Below, piece by piece: positions 1 to 8,597 of a stretch of DNA of 64,000 bases. The stretch comes from an uncultured Coriobacteriaceae bacterium. GTDB taxonomy: Bacteria > Actinomycetota > Coriobacteriia > Coriobacteriales > Coriobacteriaceae. The DNA is taken from assembly GCA_944322305.1 (NCBI GenBank), contig CALUOP010000004.1, positions 242,814-306,813 of the forward strand. Reading direction: 5' to 3'. The position numbers and the translations under genes are program-made. The notes beneath the pieces were generated by a model. The model saw only the letters and a program-made list of their open reading frames with translations. It did no database searches and was not told the origin of the DNA. The first letter of the stretch is position 1. The number at the start of each line of letters is the position of its first letter.

Positions 1-764
1 TCGGCACCGAGCGTCTCGATCTCGGCGAGCACCTCGCGGCGGATCTTCTGACGGGAAACCTCCACGAAGGGCGCCAGGTGCGTGAGCGAGATGGACTGGC
101 CGCCGTACTGGTTGGAGGCAACCTGGGCGATGATCTGCGTGGCGATGTTGCAGGCGGTGGAGAAGCTGTGCGGCTTCTCGATCAGCGTGCCGGAGATGAC
201 GGTGCCGTTCTGCAGCATGTCGTCAAGGTTCACGAGGTCGCAGTTGTGCATGTGCTGCGCGAAGTAGTCGGCGTCGTGGAAGTGGATGATGCCCTCGTTG
301 TGGGCGTCGACCACCTCGGACGGCAGCAGCATGCGCATGGTGAGGTCCTTGGAGACCTCGCCGGCCATGTAGTCGCGCTGCACGGAGTTGACGGTGGGGT
401 TCTTGTTGGAGTTCTCCTGGAGAACCTCCTCGTTGTTGCACTCGATAAGCGAGAGGATCTTGTCGTCGGTGGTGTTGGAGGTGCGCTTCAAGCTCTGCAC
501 GTAGCGGTAGATGATGTAGCCCCGGGCCACCTCGTAATGGTCGAGCGCCATGATCTGGTCCTCGACCATGTCCTGGATCTCCTCGACCGAAACCGTGTGG
601 CCGGCATTCTCGCACTGGTCGCGCACGTTCTCGGCGGCAAAGCGGATCTCGCGCTCGGTGAGACGCTGGGCCTCCTGCACATCGCCGTTGGCGGCGGTAA
701 TGGCGTTGATGATCTTGTTGATGTCGAAGATGACCTCTGACCCGTTGCGCTTGATGATCTTCAT
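1..764 (-). CDS. nrdD: Anaerobic ribonucleoside-triphosphate reductase, N-terminal part
   Basis: This is the first 254 codons of class III ribonucleotide reductase, which makes dNTPs from NTPs under anoxia with a glycyl radical installed by NrdG. The gene runs off the left edge. The protein begins with an ATP-cone (about residues 1-90, start MKIIKRNGSEVIF), an allosteric nucleotide-binding module. It continues into the NrdD catalytic barrel with recognisable stretches such as HFHDADYFAQHMHNCDL and SNQYGGQSISLTHLAPF. The glycyl-radical C-terminus is outside the window, so it cannot be checked. The ATG at 764-762 is the natural start because the ATP-cone begins there. Two NrdR-like boxes lie 130-180 bp upstream, which supports NrdR control. 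Assignment to NrdD is firm from the sequence; regulation is inference. Confidence 0.95.
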   Translation of the reverse strand, partial: MKIIKRNGSEVIFDINKIINAITAANGDVQEAQRLTEREIRFAAENVRDQCENAGHTVSVEEIQDMVEDQIMALDHYEVARGYIIYRYVQSLKRTSNTTDDKILSLIECNNEEVLQENSNKNPTVNSVQRDYMAGEVSKDLTMRMLLPSEVVDAHNEGIIHFHDADYFAQHMHNCDLVNLDDMLQNGTVISGTLIEKPHSFSTACNIATQIIAQVASNQYGGQSISLTHLAPFVEVSRQKIRREVLAEIETLGA

Positions 765-865
765 GCGTCTCCCCGTTTGCTTCCGGCCCAACCGAACTGA
801 AACATGATGGCAAAAGCGCGCCGAACCAAGCCCTGAGGCGGCGCGCCGTATTGTGCGCGGGGACT

Positions 866-942
866 ACTATACGATAAGAGCTAGGTAAACAAAAACACAA
901 GATATTGGGTAAACAATTTGTTGCATCCTCGATAGTTTGTGT
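866..942 (-). promoter_or_regulatory. nrdD promoter region with two NrdR-like boxes
   Basis: ACACAAGATATTGGGT at 895-910 matches the palindromic NrdR consensus ACACAATATATTGTGT at 14 of 16 positions. A weaker copy at 927-942 matches at 11 of 16. Their centres are 32 bp apart, about three helical turns, as is usual for paired NrdR sites. A minus-strand -10 candidate TATAGT lies at 866-871, so the proximal box would cover the -35 region and repress nrdD. The match and spacing are read directly; NrdR binding is inferred from the known family. Confidence 0.75.
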
Positions 943-1141
943 TTTCGCAGGTCATGCGCGTCCCATACCTTGACCGGGCGCGGGGAGATTTCCGGATGTG
1001 ATTTTTTGTTGCCGCTCGCCGAATAGTACGTGTGCAACGCCAGGAAAAACGTGAGCTGCGGTTTTGCCGCCCGGCTTGTTTTGAGTTGTGGAGAGCCTTT
1101 AAAGGGAATGCAGATGAGCACATTTTGAGGCGTTGCAAAGC

Positions 1142-1174
1142 GCGCCGCGGCTCGCTTGCGGCAAGCCGCGGCGC
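1142..1174 (-). terminator. Hairpin downstream of the GH13 gene
   Basis: A perfect 11-bp GC-only stem (1142-1152 with 1164-1174) sits just past the glucosidase stop codon and is followed on the minus strand by a short T-rich stretch. It is likely the 3' end of that transcript. The rest of 765-1220 shows only the nrdD control region and no gene. Confidence 0.55.
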
Positions 1175-1220
1175 ACTATACCTTTATGCAAGGCAACTCT
1201 TCTCTGGAGCCTCATGCATG

Positions 1221-3053
1221 CTAGGCGATCACCCAAGCGGAGGCATCCGCAGGAAGCATGCCGTCTTCCAACGCGCACGACGCCAGCGCAACCTCGCCCG
1301 CAGGCAGCGCAACCGGCTTGGGCCCGAAGTTGGTGACGCTGACAAGGCGCGAGCCGGCGGCCGTCGGGCGCTCGTAGGCCACCACGTTTGCGACGTCAGC
1401 GCCGAACACCTCACCGGGAAGCCAGGAAAACGCCGCCGGGTCAACCGATGCCACCAGCTCGGCGCGCAGCGCGAGCGCGCGGCGGTACAGGTTGAGCATG
1501 GAGGCAGGGTCGGCCTCCTCGGCGTCGGCCGCACAGCCTGCAAACCACAGCGGCTGCGGCAGATGCGGCTCTGCGGGCTCGGACGCGCGCGGCACGCCCT
1601 CAACCGGCGCCGAGAACCCGAAGGTTCCCGTGGCGCCGTCGCCAAAGGCGGGATCCCATGCGGCCGGCTCGGGAACGTCTGCGGCCGACCACGGCAGCGG
1701 CACGCGGCAGCCGTCGCGCCCTTTCAGAGCACCGTCATGGTTCGTGCGACGGGCCTGAGGGTCTTCCAAACGGTCCCACGGGATGTTGGCCACCTCGAAA
1801 AGCCCCAGCTCCTCGCCTTGGAACAGATACACCGAACCCGGCAGCGCAAGCTCCATGAGGATGGCGGCGCGGGCACGGCGGGTCCCCAGCGCGCGGTCCT
1901 CCGGATACGTCGCCCCGTTGCGCAGGAGCCAGTCGTTCACCAGCTGATGATGCGCGGCAGCCTTCACCTGCGGCAGGCCGAAGCGCGTGGCATGCCGCGG
2001 CACGTCGTGGTTCGAGAGCACCCAGGTGGTGGTGGAACCCGAGCGCTCGGCGGCGGCCAGGCCCTCGCTTATCGCCCGACGGAAATCCGCCGCGAACCAG
2101 TCGGCCTTGGCGAACTCGAAGTTGAAGACCTGCCCCAGCTCGTCGGGCTGCGCGTAGGCGTACTGCTCCTCCGGGGCAACCCAAGCCTCCGCCACGGCGA
2201 AGCGCGGCGGGTTGTACGCGTTGAAGACGCGGCGCCACCCGCGGTAGATCTCGTGCACCTCGGGACGGTTGTACACGGGGTGGTAGCCCGAGGGGTCGGG
2301 CGAGGGGCCAGTGATGGGCCAGTAATCGAGCTGGTCAAGCGGCGCGCGGCTCCAGTCTTTGACGAGCATGTGCGCCACGTCCACGCGAAAGCCGTCCACA
2401 CCGCGGTCGCTCCAGAAGCGCAAGGTCTTCTCGAAGTCCGCGCGCACCTCGGGGTTGTCCCAGTTGAGGTCGGCCTGCTCGGTGGCGAACAGGTGCAGGT
2501 ACCAGGTGCCGTCGCCCACCGGCTCCCACGCCGGGCCGCCGAAGCTCGACTGCCAGCCGTTGGGCGGCAGCTCGCCGCCCTCACCGCGCCCGGGGCGGAA
2601 GATGTAGCGCTCGCGCGCAGCCGAGCCCGGCGCCGAGGCCAGCGCCTCTTGAAACCAGACGTGCTTGGTAGAAGTGTGGTTGGGCACGATGTCCACGATC
2701 ACGCGGATGTTGCGCTCATGCGCCGCGGCGACCATGCGGTCGAAGTCGTCCAGCGTGCCGAGGCGCGGATCGACGTTGCGGTAGTCGATCACGTCATAGC
2801 CGCCGTCGGCGAGCTCAGACGGGTAAAACGGCGACAGCCAGATGGCGTTGACGCCGAGTTTGTGCAGGTAGTCCATCCGGTCGACCACGCCGGCGATGTC
2901 GCCCAAGCCGTCGCCGTTGGCGTCGCGGAAGCTGCGCGGGTACACCTGGTAGACCACCGCCTGTTTCCACCAGTCGGCCGCTGGGGCCTGGGTTTGCGCA
3001 GACGCTGCGCAGGCGTTGCGAGGTTGGTTGTGTTGGGGTTCGGGTTCTGACAT
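1221..3053 (-). CDS. GH13 alpha-glucosidase / oligo-1,6-glucosidase
   Basis: This is a 610-residue cytoplasmic glycoside hydrolase of family 13, the group that splits alpha-glucosidic bonds in maltose, isomaltose or sucrose-like oligosaccharides. The N-terminal signature WWKQAVVYQVYPRSF is typical of the oligo-1,6-glucosidase subgroup. The barrel motifs are all present: IVDIVPNHTS, GFRVDVAH (nucleophile Asp near residue 225), AVAEAWV (acid/base Glu near 288) and LSNHDVPRH (Asp near 350). No signal peptide is visible. The ATG at 3053 is chosen because GGAGGTG lies just upstream; a longer in-frame start adds 35 unlikely residues. It stands alone with its own terminator-like hairpin. Exact substrate cannot be read from sequence. 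Confidence 0.9.
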   Translation of the reverse strand: MSEPEPQHNQPRNACAASAQTQAPAADWWKQAVVYQVYPRSFRDANGDGLGDIAGVVDRMDYLHKLGVNAIWLSPFYPSELADGGYDVIDYRNVDPRLGTLDDFDRMVAAAHERNIRVIVDIVPNHTSTKHVWFQEALASAPGSAARERYIFRPGRGEGGELPPNGWQSSFGGPAWEPVGDGTWYLHLFATEQADLNWDNPEVRADFEKTLRFWSDRGVDGFRVDVAHMLVKDWSRAPLDQLDYWPITGPSPDPSGYHPVYNRPEVHEIYRGWRRVFNAYNPPRFAVAEAWVAPEEQYAYAQPDELGQVFNFEFAKADWFAADFRRAISEGLAAAERSGSTTTWVLSNHDVPRHATRFGLPQVKAAAHHQLVNDWLLRNGATYPEDRALGTRRARAAILMELALPGSVYLFQGEELGLFEVANIPWDRLEDPQARRTNHDGALKGRDGCRVPLPWSAADVPEPAAWDPAFGDGATGTFGFSAPVEGVPRASEPAEPHLPQPLWFAGCAADAEEADPASMLNLYRRALALRAELVASVDPAAFSWLPGEVFGADVANVVAYERPTAAGSRLVSVTNFGPKPVALPAGEVALASCALEDGMLPADASAWVIA

Positions 3054-3627
3054 GGCGGCACCTCCGCGTACGATTGCTCCCCGGGAACCCGAAGCGAGCC
3101 GCTGGGCGATACCGGCCGGATGCGGCGCGGACGCCACGCCCGCACCGCCAACTCGCAACAGGTTCGAACAAGCGAAATTGTACGCCGAGAAACACGCGGT
3201 TCTTCTCGCATTTTGATACCAATATGCGAGGAGTTATTGCAGCGCGATATGCCTAGGTGAGAGGGGCTGGCAGCAGCATACGGATGCAACGGCACGCAGG
3301 GAATGTTGCGGCTGCGGCGCTCCCCTATGCCCCCAAAGCTGTGGCGTGCAAGCGACTTGCGGTTAGACGCGATCACGACAAACAAATTTAGCTTGGTCGC
3401 TCAAACCGCACGTAATTCTCGGATTTTCGGGAATTAGCTGCCGTATGGGCGACCAACTTGCTCCACCATGTCGTTTCAGCGACAACCCGTTGCCACAACG
3501 CCATTTTGGCGACCAACCGAAGCTGCTCCGACCGGTAGGCAACTCCGCGCGGGCTTTGCCTCCCATTTGTGCCAAGCTTCGTGCACCACTTTGATGGCGA
3601 TTCGACGACACGCCTGATGGCGCAAAG
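3054..3627. other. Gene-free stretch upstream of GH13 gene, with dispersed repeat
   Basis: No supported gene. The left part (about 3054-3300) is leader and promoter region for the glucosidase gene; TACAAT on the minus strand near 3180 is a possible -10. The right part holds one copy of the 31-bp repeat family described at 3386-3545. Confidence 0.6.
3386..3545. repeat. Dispersed repeat, copy 1: 24-bp palindrome plus 31-bp units
   Basis: The core is an imperfect 24-bp palindrome at 3413-3436 (arms TAATTCTCGG and TCGGGAATTA). It is preceded by GGTCGCTCAAACCGCACG and followed by degenerate units in exact 31-bp phase starting at 3441, 3472 and 3503, each containing a GCGACCAAC-like word. The same core and phase recur near 30050-30407 (core inverted) and 46480-46600. 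It has no coding potential that I can support. Confidence 0.7.
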
Positions 3628-3659
3628 AAAAAAGGTCAACCGCCTAAGCCGTTGACCTT
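3628..3659 (-). terminator. Rho-independent terminator of tRNA-Val
   Basis: On the minus strand, 9-bp arms AAGGTCAAC and GTTGACCTT enclose a 10-nt loop and are followed by a run of six Ts, just after the tRNA-Val 3' end. Confidence 0.85.
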
Positions 3660-3667
3660 GTCTTTTC

Positions 3668-3743
3668 TGGTGGGCGTTACAAGATTTGAACTTGTGACCT
3701 CTTCCGTGTCAGGGAAGCGCTCATCCCCCTGAGCTAAACGCCC
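3668..3743 (-). tRNA. tRNA-Val (GAC)
   Basis: A 76-nt cloverleaf with encoded CCA. The acceptor arm GGGCGTT pairs with AACGCCC, the anticodon loop is CTGACAC (anticodon GAC, decoding GUC/GUU), and the T arm holds GTTCAAAT. It has its own promoter and terminator. Confidence 0.95.
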
Positions 3744-3776
3744 TTATATGTGTGCGCCGCATCCGGCGCGAAGAAG

Positions 3777-3805
3777 AATATACCGAAGTCCCCCGAATAT
3801 GTAAA
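3777..3805 (-). promoter_or_regulatory. Sigma-70-type promoter of tRNA-Val
   Basis: On the minus strand TTTACA is followed after 17 bp by TATATT. The spacer ends with a G-rich block, and a TCAAAAAAGTGCTT stretch lies upstream; both are shared with the tRNA-Gly promoter near 9.8 kb. Confidence 0.85.
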
Positions 3806-4081
3806 GCACTTTTTTGAATTTTTCTGCCCAGCATGCCCTCACGTGAGGATGGAGGTGCATGGTAGCGCGCCGAACAGGCCAAACGCTTTCCTCACGGCGC
3901 GCGCCCACATTTTGCCATACTTTTTAACGCATTTATCATAAGGTACCGTATGATGTTTGTGTAAGCCCCCTTGAGCTGCAGGGCCTTTTTCTTATAGTAA
4001 ACATGACAAAAAAGTAAGGAAGCGCGCGCCGGCACCTCCGGCGCGCCGTTATCATCCGCAAGACGCCTCTGGGAGGCTTGT
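3806..4081 (+). other. Leader region of the activase/dehydratase gene
   Basis: No gene. A perfect 9-bp hairpin (4024-4032 with 4038-4046) lies 35 bp before the start codon, and GGGAGG at 4071-4076 is the ribosome-binding site that fixes the TTG start at 4082. No recognisable riboswitch was seen. Confidence 0.5.
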
Positions 4082-7000
4082 TTGAACGTTACCGAAACCT
4101 TTTCTGCCACGTCCGCCCCGGCGCTTATCCACGTGGGCGTTGACGTGGGCTCCACCACGACCAAGGCCGTCGTGCTCGCACCCGGCTCGCCCACCCCGCT
4201 CTACACACGCTACAAGCGCCACAGCGCCCGCCAGGCCGAAAGCGTCCAGCAGGTCATCGACGAGGTTCAAGAGCGCTTCCCTGCCGCACGCATCCGCATG
4301 GCCGTATGCGGCTCGGGCGGGCGCGGGGTGGCCGACGCGCTCGGCGTCCCCTTCATCCAAGAGGTCGTGGCGAACGCCGTGGCCGTGCAGCGCCTCTACC
4401 CCACCGCCCGCACCGCCATCGAGCTCGGCGGCCAGGACGCCAAGATGATCTTCTTCCGCACAGACGAGAAGACCGGCTCGCTCGACGTGGCCGACATGCG
4501 CATGAACGGCAGCTGCGCGGGCGGAACCGGCGCCTTCCTGGACGAGATCGCCAAGCTGCTCTCGGTAAAACCCGAGGAATTCGAGCAGCTCGCCTCCCAG
4601 GGCACAACCGTCTACGACATCTCGGGCCGCTGCGGCGTCTTCGCCAAGACCGACATCCAGCCGCTGCTCAACAACGGCGTCTCCCGCGCCGACCTGGCCC
4701 TTTCGGCCTGCCACGCCATTGCCAAGCAGTCCATCGGCGGCTTGGCGCAGGGCCTCGACATCTGCGCGCCCGTGATCTTCGAGGGCGGCCCGCTCACGTT
4801 CAACCCCACCCTCATCCGCGCGTTCTCCGAGCGCCTGAACCTCGGCGAGCAGGACGCCATCTTGCCCGAGCACCCCGAGGTCATCGTGGCCGAGGGCGCC
4901 GCGCTCGCGCTCGAGGGGCTGTTCGCCGACGCGTCGGCCGACGTTGAGCCCGCGCGCGCCCGCGAGCTTCTCGCCCAGGCGGCAGCCAACGCCGCCGCCG
5001 AGGCGCGCTCGGGCGAGCGCTTCTTCGCAAACGCCGAGGAACGCCGCGCCTTTACCGAGCGCCACGCGCTGGCGCCCGAGCCCAAGGCGCCGGAGGACCT
5101 CGCCGCCGCAGGCGTCACCGAGGTCAAGGCCTACCTCGGCCTGGACTCCGGCTCCACCACCACCAAGCTCGCGTTCGTCACGCCCGAGGGCAAGGTGGCG
5201 GCGAGCTTCTACGCCAACAACGAGGGCGACCCGCTGGCCGTGGCCACGCGCGCCCTCACCACCATCCGCGACCGCTTCCGCGCCGCCGGCGTTGAGCTCA
5301 CGGTGCTGGGCTGCGGCACCACCGGCTACGGCGAGGCCATGTTCGCCCGCGCCTTCCACGCCGACTACCACACGGTGGAAACGGTGGCCCACGCCCGCGC
5401 CGCGCGCGCCTACGTGCCCGACGCCACCTTCGTGCTGGACATCGGCGGCCAGGACATGAAGGGCATCTGGCTCGACCACGGCATCGTCACCGACATCGAG
5501 GTGAACGAGGCGTGCTCCTCGGGCTGCGGCAGCTTCTTGGAGAACTTCGCCTCCACGCTGGGCATCCCCGTCACCGGCATCGCCGAGGCGGCCTTCCGCG
5601 CCGACCATCCCGCGGTTCTCGGCAGCCGCTGCACCGTCTTCATGAACAGCTCGGTGGTCAACGAGCAGCGCAACGGCAAGACCCCCGACGACATCATGGC
5701 CGGCCTTGCCCGCTCCATCATCGAGAACGTCTTCACCAAGGTCATCCGCCTCTCCAACACCGCGAGCCTCGGCGACAAGATCGTGGTGCAGGGCGGCACC
5801 TTCAGGAACGACGCGGTGCTGCGCGCCCTCGAGCAGTACCTCGGGCGCGAGGTGACGCGCGCGCCCTACCCCGGCCTCATGGGCGCCATCGGCATCGCCC
5901 TGCTCACCAAGGAGAAGATCGAAGCCGCGCCCGCCGACCGTAAGCTCACCTCCTTTATCGGCCTCGCCGAGCTCGACAGCTTCTCTTACACGCAGCAGAC
6001 CGGCGTGCGCTGCCCGTTTTGCGGCAACCACTGCAGCCGCACGCTCGTGACCTTCTCCGACGGCACCACCTGGGTCACCGGCAACCGCTGCCCCAAGGGC
6101 CAGGTGATGGGCGACCCGCGCGACGCCGCCGTGCGCGAGCGCCTGCGCGCCGCCGAGCACGAGGCCTACGGCGCGCCGAACCTGTTCGAGCTGCGCCGCG
6201 AGCTTCTCTTCAAAGATTGGCCGGTTGAGCCCGTGCGCGCGCCGCGCGGGGTGCGCGTGGGGCTGCCACGCGTGCTGTCGCTGTGGGACAACGCGCCGTT
6301 TTGGACCACGCTTCTGCGCGCGCTCGGCTACGAGGTGGTCCTCTCGCCCGAAAGCACGCGCCAGCTGTTCGAGGACGGCCTCTCCGCCGTGCCCTCGGAC
6401 ACGGTGTGCTTCCCGGCCAAGCTCGTGCACGGGCACCTGCGGTGGCTCGCGCACCAAGGCGTGGACCGCATCTTCATGCCGGCCGTGACCACCGTCCCCA
6501 CCGAGAACCGAGCCGAGACCTCCGAGAGCATGTGCGCGGTGGTGAAGGGCTACCCACTCGTCATCAAGAACTCCGACAACCCCGAGACGCGCTGGGGCAT
6601 CCCCTTCGACGCGCCGCTGTTCCACTGGTTCTCCGACCGCGACCGCACCCGGCAGCTCACCCGCTACCTCACCGAGTACGCGGGCGTCACCGAGCACGAG
6701 GCGCACGCGGCCCTGCGCCAGGCCGAGGCCGCGCAGGAAGCCTTCCGCGCCGAGCTTGTCGCCGCGGGCGAGAAGGTCTTGGACGAGGCGGAGGCCGCCG
6801 GCTCCTACGCCGTGGTTCTCGCCAGCCGCCCGTACCATTCCGACCCGCTGGTGAACCACGGCCTGCCCGAGCTCTTCGCCGCGCAGGGCATCCCCGTGAT
6901 GCCGCCGGACGCCGTGCCGGGCGTGAACGAGGTGGACCTCTCGAAGAGCCGCCTGGACATCGTGAACAACTTCCACGCGCGCATGCTGGGCAGCGCGCTC

Positions 7001-8482
7001 ATCGCCGCCGAGAGCAACGCGCTGGAGTACGTGCAGCTCGTGAGCTTCGGCTGCGGGCACGACGCCTACCTCTCCGACGAGATCAAGCGCCTGATGGGGC
7101 TTTCCTCGCACAAGACGCCGCTCATCCTGAAAGTGGACGAGAGCGACGCGCAGGGCCCGCTGCGCATACGCGTGCGGTCGTTTGTGGAGACGGTCAACAT
7201 GCGCCGGTTGGCGGAGGGCGCCGTGGCGGCACGGGCGCTGCCCGACCCCTATCCCGCGAAGTTCGAGAAACGCGACTTCTCCCAGCGCACGGTGCTGGTG
7301 CCCAACACCTCCCACGCGTTCAGCATGGTCATGGCGGCGGCGTTGGCACGCGAGGGCCTGCGGACCGAGTCGCTGCCGGTGGGCGGCGAGCGCGCGGCCG
7401 AGCTGGGCAAGCAGTACGTGCACAACGACATCTGCTTCCCGGCGCAGATCGTCATCGGCGAGGCGCTCGAGGCGCTGGTCGACGGCAACCGCGACCCGGG
7501 CAAGACCGCCATCATGATGGCTAAGTACGTGGGCGACTGCCGCCTCACGCACTACGCGGCGCTGCTGCGCAAGGCGCTCAACGACGCCGGCTTCGAGGAC
7601 GTGCCCATCGTTACCAACGACGATGCCGACGACCACGACATGCACCCCGGCTACCGACTGGGTATCCAGGGCTCGCTCTGCATTGCGGCGGCGCTGCCCA
7701 TGATCGACGCGTTGGAGGAGCTGCTGCGCAAGATCCGCCCGTACGAGCTGGAGCCCGGTAGCGCCGAGACGGCTTTCGAAGCCGGCGTCGAGGCCATTTG
7801 CGCGGGAATGCGCTCACGGGGGATCCGCGGGAGCCTGAAGGGCTTTGAACACGCCATGGACCTCATGTGCGCCGTGCGCTACGACCGCAGCCACCCCCGC
7901 CCCACCGTGCTTATCGTGGGAGAGTACCTGCTGAACTTCCACCCCGGCGCCAACCGCCATGTGGAGGCGTACCTTGAGGCAAACGGTATGGAGGTCATCG
8001 AGGCGCGGATGACCGACGTTATCCGCAAGACGTACTTCTACCAGCATGCCCAGGACCGCGAGTACCATGTGACGCGCCCGCTCAAGGCGCGCACCTGGAA
8101 CGCCGTGGCGGACAACGCCTTCGACGTGGCACACGCGCTGACCGACCGCATCGCGCGCCGGCACCCGCTCTACGAGCCGGCAACGCGCATGGAGGAGCTC
8201 GTGGAGGCGTCGGATCCCATCATCCACCACACCTTCGACGCGGGCGAGGGCGTGCTCATCCCCGGCGAGATCCTGCACCACGCCGAACACGGCTGCCGGT
8301 CGTTTTTGATCCTGCAGCCCTTCGGGTGCCTGCCGAACCACGTGGTGGGGCGCGGCATCGTGAAGAAGCTGCGCGAGCTCTACCCCGACGCGCAGATCCT
8401 CAGCCTGGACTACGACCCCGACATGAGCATGGCCAACATCGAGAACCGCCTGCAGATGCTCATCATGAACGCGCACAAGTAA
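4082..8482 (+). CDS. 2-hydroxyacyl-CoA dehydratase activase / DUF2229 fusion protein
   Basis: This 1466-residue cytoplasmic protein joins modules that are separate in classical 2-hydroxyglutaryl-CoA dehydratase systems. Two ASKHA-fold activase domains come first: HVGVDVGSTTTKAVVL near residue 20 and YLGLDSGSTTTKLAFV near 348. Each carries the cysteine loop expected to hold a shared [4Fe-4S] cluster (NGSCAGGTGAF near 141, CSSGCGSFLENF near 476). A cysteine cluster CPFCGNHCSRT near 643 starts a DUF2229 region, followed to the C-terminus by dehydratase-like (HgdB) sequence. The start is TTG with a good GGAGG. Known relatives are widespread in anaerobes but without an agreed function. A role in ATP-driven electron injection is family inference; the substrate is unknown. 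No catalytic HgdA/B genes or CoA-transferase lie nearby. Confidence 0.85.
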   Translation: MNVTETFSATSAPALIHVGVDVGSTTTKAVVLAPGSPTPLYTRYKRHSARQAESVQQVIDEVQERFPAARIRMAVCGSGGRGVADALGVPFIQEVVANAVAVQRLYPTARTAIELGGQDAKMIFFRTDEKTGSLDVADMRMNGSCAGGTGAFLDEIAKLLSVKPEEFEQLASQGTTVYDISGRCGVFAKTDIQPLLNNGVSRADLALSACHAIAKQSIGGLAQGLDICAPVIFEGGPLTFNPTLIRAFSERLNLGEQDAILPEHPEVIVAEGAALALEGLFADASADVEPARARELLAQAAANAAAEARSGERFFANAEERRAFTERHALAPEPKAPEDLAAAGVTEVKAYLGLDSGSTTTKLAFVTPEGKVAASFYANNEGDPLAVATRALTTIRDRFRAAGVELTVLGCGTTGYGEAMFARAFHADYHTVETVAHARAARAYVPDATFVLDIGGQDMKGIWLDHGIVTDIEVNEACSSGCGSFLENFASTLGIPVTGIAEAAFRADHPAVLGSRCTVFMNSSVVNEQRNGKTPDDIMAGLARSIIENVFTKVIRLSNTASLGDKIVVQGGTFRNDAVLRALEQYLGREVTRAPYPGLMGAIGIALLTKEKIEAAPADRKLTSFIGLAELDSFSYTQQTGVRCPFCGNHCSRTLVTFSDGTTWVTGNRCPKGQVMGDPRDAAVRERLRAAEHEAYGAPNLFELRRELLFKDWPVEPVRAPRGVRVGLPRVLSLWDNAPFWTTLLRALGYEVVLSPESTRQLFEDGLSAVPSDTVCFPAKLVHGHLRWLAHQGVDRIFMPAVTTVPTENRAETSESMCAVVKGYPLVIKNSDNPETRWGIPFDAPLFHWFSDRDRTRQLTRYLTEYAGVTEHEAHAALRQAEAAQEAFRAELVAAGEKVLDEAEAAGSYAVVLASRPYHSDPLVNHGLPELFAAQGIPVMPPDAVPGVNEVDLSKSRLDIVNNFHARMLGSALIAAESNALEYVQLVSFGCGHDAYLSDEIKRLMGLSSHKTPLILKVDESDAQGPLRIRVRSFVETVNMRRLAEGAVAARALPDPYPAKFEKRDFSQRTVLVPNTSHAFSMVMAAALAREGLRTESLPVGGERAAELGKQYVHNDICFPAQIVIGEALEALVDGNRDPGKTAIMMAKYVGDCRLTHYAALLRKALNDAGFEDVPIVTNDDADDHDMHPGYRLGIQGSLCIAAALPMIDALEELLRKIRPYELEPGSAETAFEAGVEAICAGMRSRGIRGSLKGFEHAMDLMCAVRYDRSHPRPTVLIVGEYLLNFHPGANRHVEAYLEANGMEVIEARMTDVIRKTYFYQHAQDREYHVTRPLKARTWNAVADNAFDVAHALTDRIARRHPLYEPATRMEELVEASDPIIHHTFDAGEGVLIPGEILHHAEHGCRSFLILQPFGCLPNHVVGRGIVKKLRELYPDAQILSLDYDPDMSMANIENRLQMLIMNAHK

Positions 8483-8489
8483 CGACCCT

Positions 8490-8525
8490 GGGCAGAAACC
8501 GCGCGCACCACGACGGTTTCTGCCC
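8490..8525 (+). terminator. Strong hairpin after the activase fusion gene
   Basis: Perfect 12-bp arms (8490-8501 and 8514-8525) flank a 12-nt loop directly after the stop codon. There is no long T tract, so it may act as a weak terminator or 3' stabiliser. Confidence 0.55.
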
Positions 8526-8597
8526 AAACCAGGCCCGTTTGCTGCAAAAGCATCCCCCGTCTGTTTAGCTCGCGCGCTGGCGGGGAATGAACCAACC

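Noticed and set aside
1..1220. nrdG or nrdR gene next to nrdD
   Set aside because: Neither is inside the window; only the 5' part of nrdD and its control region are present.
3160..3185. Possible second LexA box (GTTCGAACAAGCG) upstream of the GH13 gene
   Set aside because: It lacks the right half GTTYC, so it does not fit the consensus.
3363..3611. Short minus-strand frame over dispersed repeat copy 1
   Set aside because: The other repeat copies do not keep this frame open, so it is not coding.
3964..3991. Rightward terminator ending in TTTTT near 3.99 kb
   Set aside because: The stem has an internal mismatch and few pairs, and no rightward gene lies upstream of it.
4052..7645. Long minus-strand open frame opposite the activase fusion
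   Set aside because: Its composition (His/Arg/Gly/Val-rich, no motif) is the antisense of a strongly supported gene in high-GC DNA.
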